A stretch of DNA of 9,128 nt from JADJQU01 sp035490315 (lineage in GTDB: Bacteria; Planctomycetota; UBA1135; GCA-002686595). Below are positions 6,311 through 9,128 of this stretch, in pieces (the first letter of the stretch is position 1; each line of letters begins with the position of its first letter). The translations under genes and the position numbers were made by a program. The stretch covers positions 1-9,128 of the forward strand of contig DATHET010000278.1 of assembly GCA_035490315.1 (NCBI GenBank), written 5' to 3'. The notes under the pieces were generated by a model. It did no database searches, was not told the origin of the DNA, and worked only from the letters and a program-made list of their open reading frames with translations.

Positions 6311-7306
6311 ATGAACCGCCATCTCTTGCTCTCCACCTTGCTTGTCCTGTGCGCGACCATGCACGCCGACGACACGCTGACCTGGCGCGTCGCCAAGGGC
6401 ACGACGCTCGCGCGCAGCTTCGAGTCCAAGGCGCAGGTCGAGTTGCAGTCCATGAGCGTCAAGGTCGACGATGAAGAACAGGAGGCGGGCCCCACGCCGG
6501 AGATGACGGTGAACCAAGCCTCCACGTACGAGTTCAGCGACACCATCGAGGCCATCGAGCACGGCGAGCCGGCCAAGATCGTGCGGCATTTCACGAAGAT
6601 CTCGAGCATGCGCAGCCGCACGATGAAGCAGCCCGACGAGGAGGCGCTCGAGGAGGAATCCGCGCTCGAGAGCGAGCTCGAAGGCAAGTCCGTCGTCTTC
6701 GCGCGCGAGGGCTCGTCGTGGACGGCGAAGTGGGCGGAGGAATCAGACGCCGATGAGAAGCTGCTGAAGGGCCTCGAGGCGGAAGTCGACTTCCGCTCCT
6801 TCCTGCCGGACAAGGAGGTTTCCGTCGACGACAGCTGGGAGCTCGAGGCCTCGACCTTCCTGAACTTCGTCCGTCCTGGCGGGCACCTGTCGCGCAAGGC
6901 CGAGGGCGAGGATGCGGCGCGCGTCAATGCGAGAGAAGCCATGCTGGACGACAGCATCGAGGGAAAGTGCACGGCGACGTACCGCGGCACGCGTGAAGAG
7001 GCCGGCGTGAAAGTCGGAGTGATCGCGTTGGTCGCAGAAGTGACCCTGCACTCGAGCGAGGACATCGACAATGGCGAAGCAGGCGTGGGCGAATCCAAGC
7101 TTCAGCTCAGCTACAAGCTCGAAGGCGAGATTCTCTGGGACGTCAAGGGCGGATTCGCTCGCTCGGCAGCCTTGAGCGGATCTCTGGAGCTGACTCAGAC
7201 TCATCACGTCACTGCCAAGAGTTCAGAAGGCGAGCATGAGTTCGAGCAGGTGATGACCTTTTCCGGCGAAACGAGCTACAAGGCCGCCTACGAGCCGAAG
7301 TCCTAG
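6311..7306 (+). CDS. Secreted acidic hypothetical protein, 331 residues
   Basis: I do not recognise the family. The start is well supported: AAGGA lies 5 bases before the ATG, and the protein opens with a signal peptide (MNRHLLLSTLLVLCATMHA, likely cut before DD). The mature protein is rich in Glu and Asp, with an acidic stretch about residues 100-150 (DEEALEEESALESELEG). The rest alternates as beta strands: TLTWRVAKGTTLARSFESKAQ near the start and LQLSYKLEGEILWDVKGG then LSGSLELTQTHHV near the end. This suggests an all-beta periplasmic or exported protein. The pattern recalls the many uncharacterised secreted beta proteins of Planctomycetota. No Cys in the mature part except one near residue 218, and no catalytic motif. 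It is 19 bases after DUF1905 and 45 before the M64 peptidase, so it may be co-expressed with that secreted enzyme; a substrate or inhibitor relation would be speculation. Confidence 0.8.
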   Translation: MNRHLLLSTLLVLCATMHADDTLTWRVAKGTTLARSFESKAQVELQSMSVKVDDEEQEAGPTPEMTVNQASTYEFSDTIEAIEHGEPAKIVRHFTKISSMRSRTMKQPDEEALEEESALESELEGKSVVFAREGSSWTAKWAEESDADEKLLKGLEAEVDFRSFLPDKEVSVDDSWELEASTFLNFVRPGGHLSRKAEGEDAARVNAREAMLDDSIEGKCTATYRGTREEAGVKVGVIALVAEVTLHSSEDIDNGEAGVGESKLQLSYKLEGEILWDVKGGFARSAALSGSLELTQTHHVTAKSSEGEHEFEQVMTFSGETSYKAAYEPKS

Positions 7307-7336
7307 GACCCGAGGCGACGCGCTAGGATTGCCAAG

Positions 7337-7342
7337 AAGGAG
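7337..7342 (+). promoter_or_regulatory. Ribosome binding site selecting the GTG start of the M64 peptidase
   Basis: AAGGAG is followed by 9 bases and then GTG at 7352. Another GTG at 7347 is out of frame and soon reaches a stop, so the GTG at 7352 is the start that fits both the ribosome binding site and the signal peptide. Confidence 0.6.
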
Positions 7343-7351
7343 ACCCGTGTC

Positions 7352-8734
7352 GTGTTGAGCTCAATCCTGCTGATCGCCGCCGCCCTGCAATCGGTGCCCG
7401 AGGCGAACGCCGCGTTCGACAAGGCCGAAAAGGACGGGCGAGAGGGCCGCTATTCGGAAGCGCAGTCCGGCTATCGGCGCATCGCCGAGAAGTTCGCGGT
7501 GAGCGACGCAGGCCGGCGCGCGGCGCAGCGTACGACACCCAGCGCATTCCTCGGCTCGGCGGATGTGTTGCGCCACGGACCTTCGGCCAATCGCGTCGAC
7601 ATCGTCTTGATGGGCGATGGCTACGAGCTTTCGCACATGAAGTCCTTCGACAAGCTCGCGAGTGACATCCCGCCGCTGTTCGAGCGCAAGGAGCCGTTCC
7701 ACGAATACTGGAGCTACTTCAATTTCCTGCGCGCGAGCCTGGTCAGCGGCGAGAACGGAGTCGACGGCTTCGGTCGCGAGTACGACACGGCGCTCGACGC
7801 GAAGACGCTGAACACTTACGCGGGCCACGTCGGCATCGACGCGACGCGTGTGCGGATGATGCTCGAGCAGATCCCCGAGCACGACGGCCTCGCGATCTGC
7901 TTCGTCAAGAACGGCGTCGCGGGCACGGGAGGCGGAGGATTCGCGACCATCGGTGGACGCAGCGCCGAAACGACGATCCACGAGTGGGGTCATGCCTTCG
8001 CTGGACTGTCCGACGAGTACGAAGAGCAGCAGGCGGCACATACCGGGGCGGTCGGTGCTTCCCCCAACATCTCCTCCACCGAGGATCCGAAGCGAGTGCC
8101 GTGGGCCCATTGGCTCAAGGCCAAGCATCCGCGGATCGGTGTGTACGAGGGCGGTGCGGGGCGCTTGAAAGGAGCCTGGAAGCCCACGAGCACGGGCTGC
8201 GCCATGGCGACCCAGGAAGAGTTCTGCGCGGTATGCCGCGAGGCCGTCGTGCTGCGCGTCTATTCGCTGGTCGATCCGATCGAATCCTGCCTGCCCGCCG
8301 CGGACCAGGATGCGCTTTTCATCCAGAAACTCTCGGAGGAGCCGCTGGAGATCCGGGTGAAGACGATGGAGCCCGCGTCGCACGCGCTCGAAGCGCGCTG
8401 GTGGATCGTGCCGACGCCGCGGCCCGCGCTCACCCCCGATCCAGCGTCGACGAGCAGCGCTGGCTTCTCGCAGCGCAAGTCCGTCGATCGCCGAGCACGC
8501 GGGGCCTTGCCGCCGATTGAAGAGCCGCCGACCAAGACGAGTCTCTACGACGCCGACGGCAATCACTCACTCCTGATCCGGCCCACCGAGCTCGAGCCGG
8601 GCGTCTATCGCGTCGTCTGCCGGGTCAAGGACTCGACCCTGCTGCGCGGCGAGCGCTGGCCCTGGGTGCTCAAGGACGATCTCGGTCTCCTGGAGAGCGA
8701 GCGCGTCTGGTGGATCGAAGTGGCGCCGCGCTGA
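7352..8734 (+). CDS. Secreted M64 family zinc metallopeptidase
   Basis: This is a 460-residue protein of the M64 peptidase family (named after a clostridial IgA peptidase, but widespread in environmental bacteria with unknown substrates). The N-terminus is a short hydrophobic export signal (LSSILLIAAALQS). Residues 20-55 form a helical pair resembling one TPR unit (AAFDKAEKDGREGRYSEAQ). The peptidase domain runs from about 80 (NRVDIVLMGDGYE, a family signature) to about 300. The active site is HEWGHAFAGLSDEY: H210 and H214 bind zinc, E211 is the catalytic base and D221 is the probable third ligand. GGGGFATIGG just before it is also typical. A Cys cluster (C283, C292, C295, then C313) matches the 'C..FC.VC' end of the domain. 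Residues about 320-460 look like a beta-sandwich accessory domain. All active-site residues are present, so it should be active. True IgA cleavage should not be assumed. It is preceded by the secreted acidic protein gene. Confidence 0.9.
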   Translation: MLSSILLIAAALQSVPEANAAFDKAEKDGREGRYSEAQSGYRRIAEKFAVSDAGRRAAQRTTPSAFLGSADVLRHGPSANRVDIVLMGDGYELSHMKSFDKLASDIPPLFERKEPFHEYWSYFNFLRASLVSGENGVDGFGREYDTALDAKTLNTYAGHVGIDATRVRMMLEQIPEHDGLAICFVKNGVAGTGGGGFATIGGRSAETTIHEWGHAFAGLSDEYEEQQAAHTGAVGASPNISSTEDPKRVPWAHWLKAKHPRIGVYEGGAGRLKGAWKPTSTGCAMATQEEFCAVCREAVVLRVYSLVDPIESCLPAADQDALFIQKLSEEPLEIRVKTMEPASHALEARWWIVPTPRPALTPDPASTSSAGFSQRKSVDRRARGALPPIEEPPTKTSLYDADGNHSLLIRPTELEPGVYRVVCRVKDSTLLRGERWPWVLKDDLGLLESERVWWIEVAPR

Positions 8735-8853
8735 TTCGGATTTCACGATCCGGTCGGTCACGAGTTCGAGCGAAGTCGCTAGTCGATTGAGCGATATCGC
8801 GACTTATGCGAATTCCATTCAACGGTTTGCACAGCCTGTCGGGGGTTTTCGCA

Positions 8854-8870
8854 AGGCACTGCGTTTGCAA
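8854..8870 (+). promoter_or_regulatory. Candidate sigma-54 (RpoN) -24/-12 promoter
   Basis: AGGCACTGCGTTTGCAA matches the sigma-54 consensus TGGCACGrNNNTTGCW at GGCAC and TTGCA. The GG (8855-8856) and GC (8867-8868) are separated by exactly the required 10 bases. Transcription would begin near 8880, about 43 bases before the ATG at 8923. The first T and the G after CAC do not match. Confidence 0.5.
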
Positions 8871-8910
8871 TGCGCTCCTTGGAGCTCCAGAGTTTCGCGT
8901 CCTTTCCTGC

Positions 8911-8914
8911 AGGA
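8911..8914 (+). promoter_or_regulatory. Ribosome binding site for the SBBP protein
   Basis: AGGA lies 8 bases before the ATG at 8923 and supports that start for the truncated gene at the window edge. Confidence 0.55.
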
Positions 8915-8922
8915 CTTCCCCT

Positions 8923-9128
8923 ATGCGCAACTGCCTCCCTCGGGCCTTGGCCCTCGTTCTCCCCGCCCTCATCGCGCTGCCCGCGGCCGCACAAACCCAG
9001 GCCTGGATCACCCAATTCGGCACGAGCGCAACGGACTCTGCCTGGCGCTCGGCGCCGGACGGATCCGGTGGGGTTTACCTGTGCGGACTCACGCAGGGCA
9101 GCCTCGGCGGACCGAACATGGGCGGCGA
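8923..9128 (+). CDS. Secreted SBBP-type beta-propeller repeat protein (3' end outside window)
   Basis: Only the first 68 residues are visible; the frame is still open at the window end. It begins with a signal peptide (MRNCLPRALALVLPALIALP, ending AAAQ). After it comes one unit of the SBBP beta-propeller repeat: AWITQFGTSATDSAWRSAPD, then GSGGVYLCGLTQGSLGGPN. The layout W...FG....D.a......G..Y..G.T.GsLgg.n.GG is the usual repeat in which one strand set makes a propeller blade. Such proteins are exported or cell-surface proteins with many repeats, of unknown ligand, and are frequent in Planctomycetota and other large-genome bacteria. The start is supported by AGGA 8 bases upstream. A sigma-54-like promoter lies just before it. 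Full length and any C-terminal sorting domain cannot be judged here. Confidence 0.82.
   Translation, partial: MRNCLPRALALVLPALIALPAAAQTQAWITQFGTSATDSAWRSAPDGSGGVYLCGLTQGSLGGPNMGG

Larger units (their letters stand above)
8735..8922 (+). promoter_or_regulatory. Intergenic control region upstream of the SBBP gene
   Basis: These 188 bases carry no convincing gene. Right after the peptidase stop, CGGAT (8737-8741) and ATCCG (8748-8752) could form a short hairpin, but no T-run follows. Further on is a 7-base inverted repeat, AAGTCGC (8773-8779) with GCGACTT (8799-8805). Overlapping its right arm is a perfect 10-base palindrome, GCGATATCGC (8791-8800). A sigma-54-like promoter follows at 8854-8870, and a 10-base palindrome TGGAGCTCCA lies at 8880-8889. 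The order of symmetric sites, promoter, then gene is what an activator-controlled promoter would look like. Confidence 0.45.

Noticed and set aside
5839..7098. Ser-rich 419-residue minus-strand frame
   Set aside because: Shadow of the DUF1905 and secreted-protein genes; low-complexity Ser-rich sequence without a domain.
7361..8566. 401-residue minus-strand frame opposite the M64 peptidase
   Set aside because: The plus strand has an intact peptidase active site; the opposing frame has an Arg-rich shadow composition.
1..9128. tRNA, rRNA, CRISPR array, insertion sequence or prophage genes
   Set aside because: Reading by eye I found no direct-repeat array, no transposase or integrase motif and no RNA gene signature; a covariance-model scan would be needed to exclude small RNAs.

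Overview
This window is GC-rich with a strong preference for G or C at third codon positions, and it comes from a Gram-negative bacterium (outer-membrane barrel, periplasmic binding protein, many signal peptides). Three traits point to Planctomycetota or a similar deep-branching, protein-rich lineage: HEAT repeats ending in a 'WW..N' helix, an SBBP propeller protein and a secreted M64 peptidase. This placement is inference; the window holds no rRNA or other marker gene.

Region 1 (1-3181, + strand) is a metal-uptake operon. It holds the C-terminal part of an outer-membrane barrel of the kind found beside zinc transporters, a ZnuA/TroA-type metal-binding protein, and a ZnuB/TroC-type permease with an unusual C-terminal HEAT-repeat extension. 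The proposed route is outer-membrane entry, periplasmic capture, then inner-membrane transport. The ABC ATPase is not in the window.

Region 2 (3238-5810, - strand) converges on region 1. In transcription order it holds a GT-C-type (GT39-like) membrane glycosyltransferase, a small single-pass membrane protein and a small unrecognised protein that starts at GTG behind a strong ribosome binding site.

Region 3 (5938-8734, + strand) diverges from region 2. It holds a small DUF1905 protein, an unrecognised secreted acidic protein and a secreted M64 zinc peptidase, closely spaced and possibly co-transcribed.

Region 4 (8735-9128) is a 188-base intergenic stretch with symmetric elements and a good sigma-54 promoter match. 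It is followed by the start of a secreted SBBP beta-propeller protein cut off by the window edge. I saw no tRNA, rRNA, CRISPR array, insertion sequence or phage gene. Most of the window is ordinary accessory or housekeeping content. The points most worth following are the HEAT-fused permease and the sigma-54 candidate.
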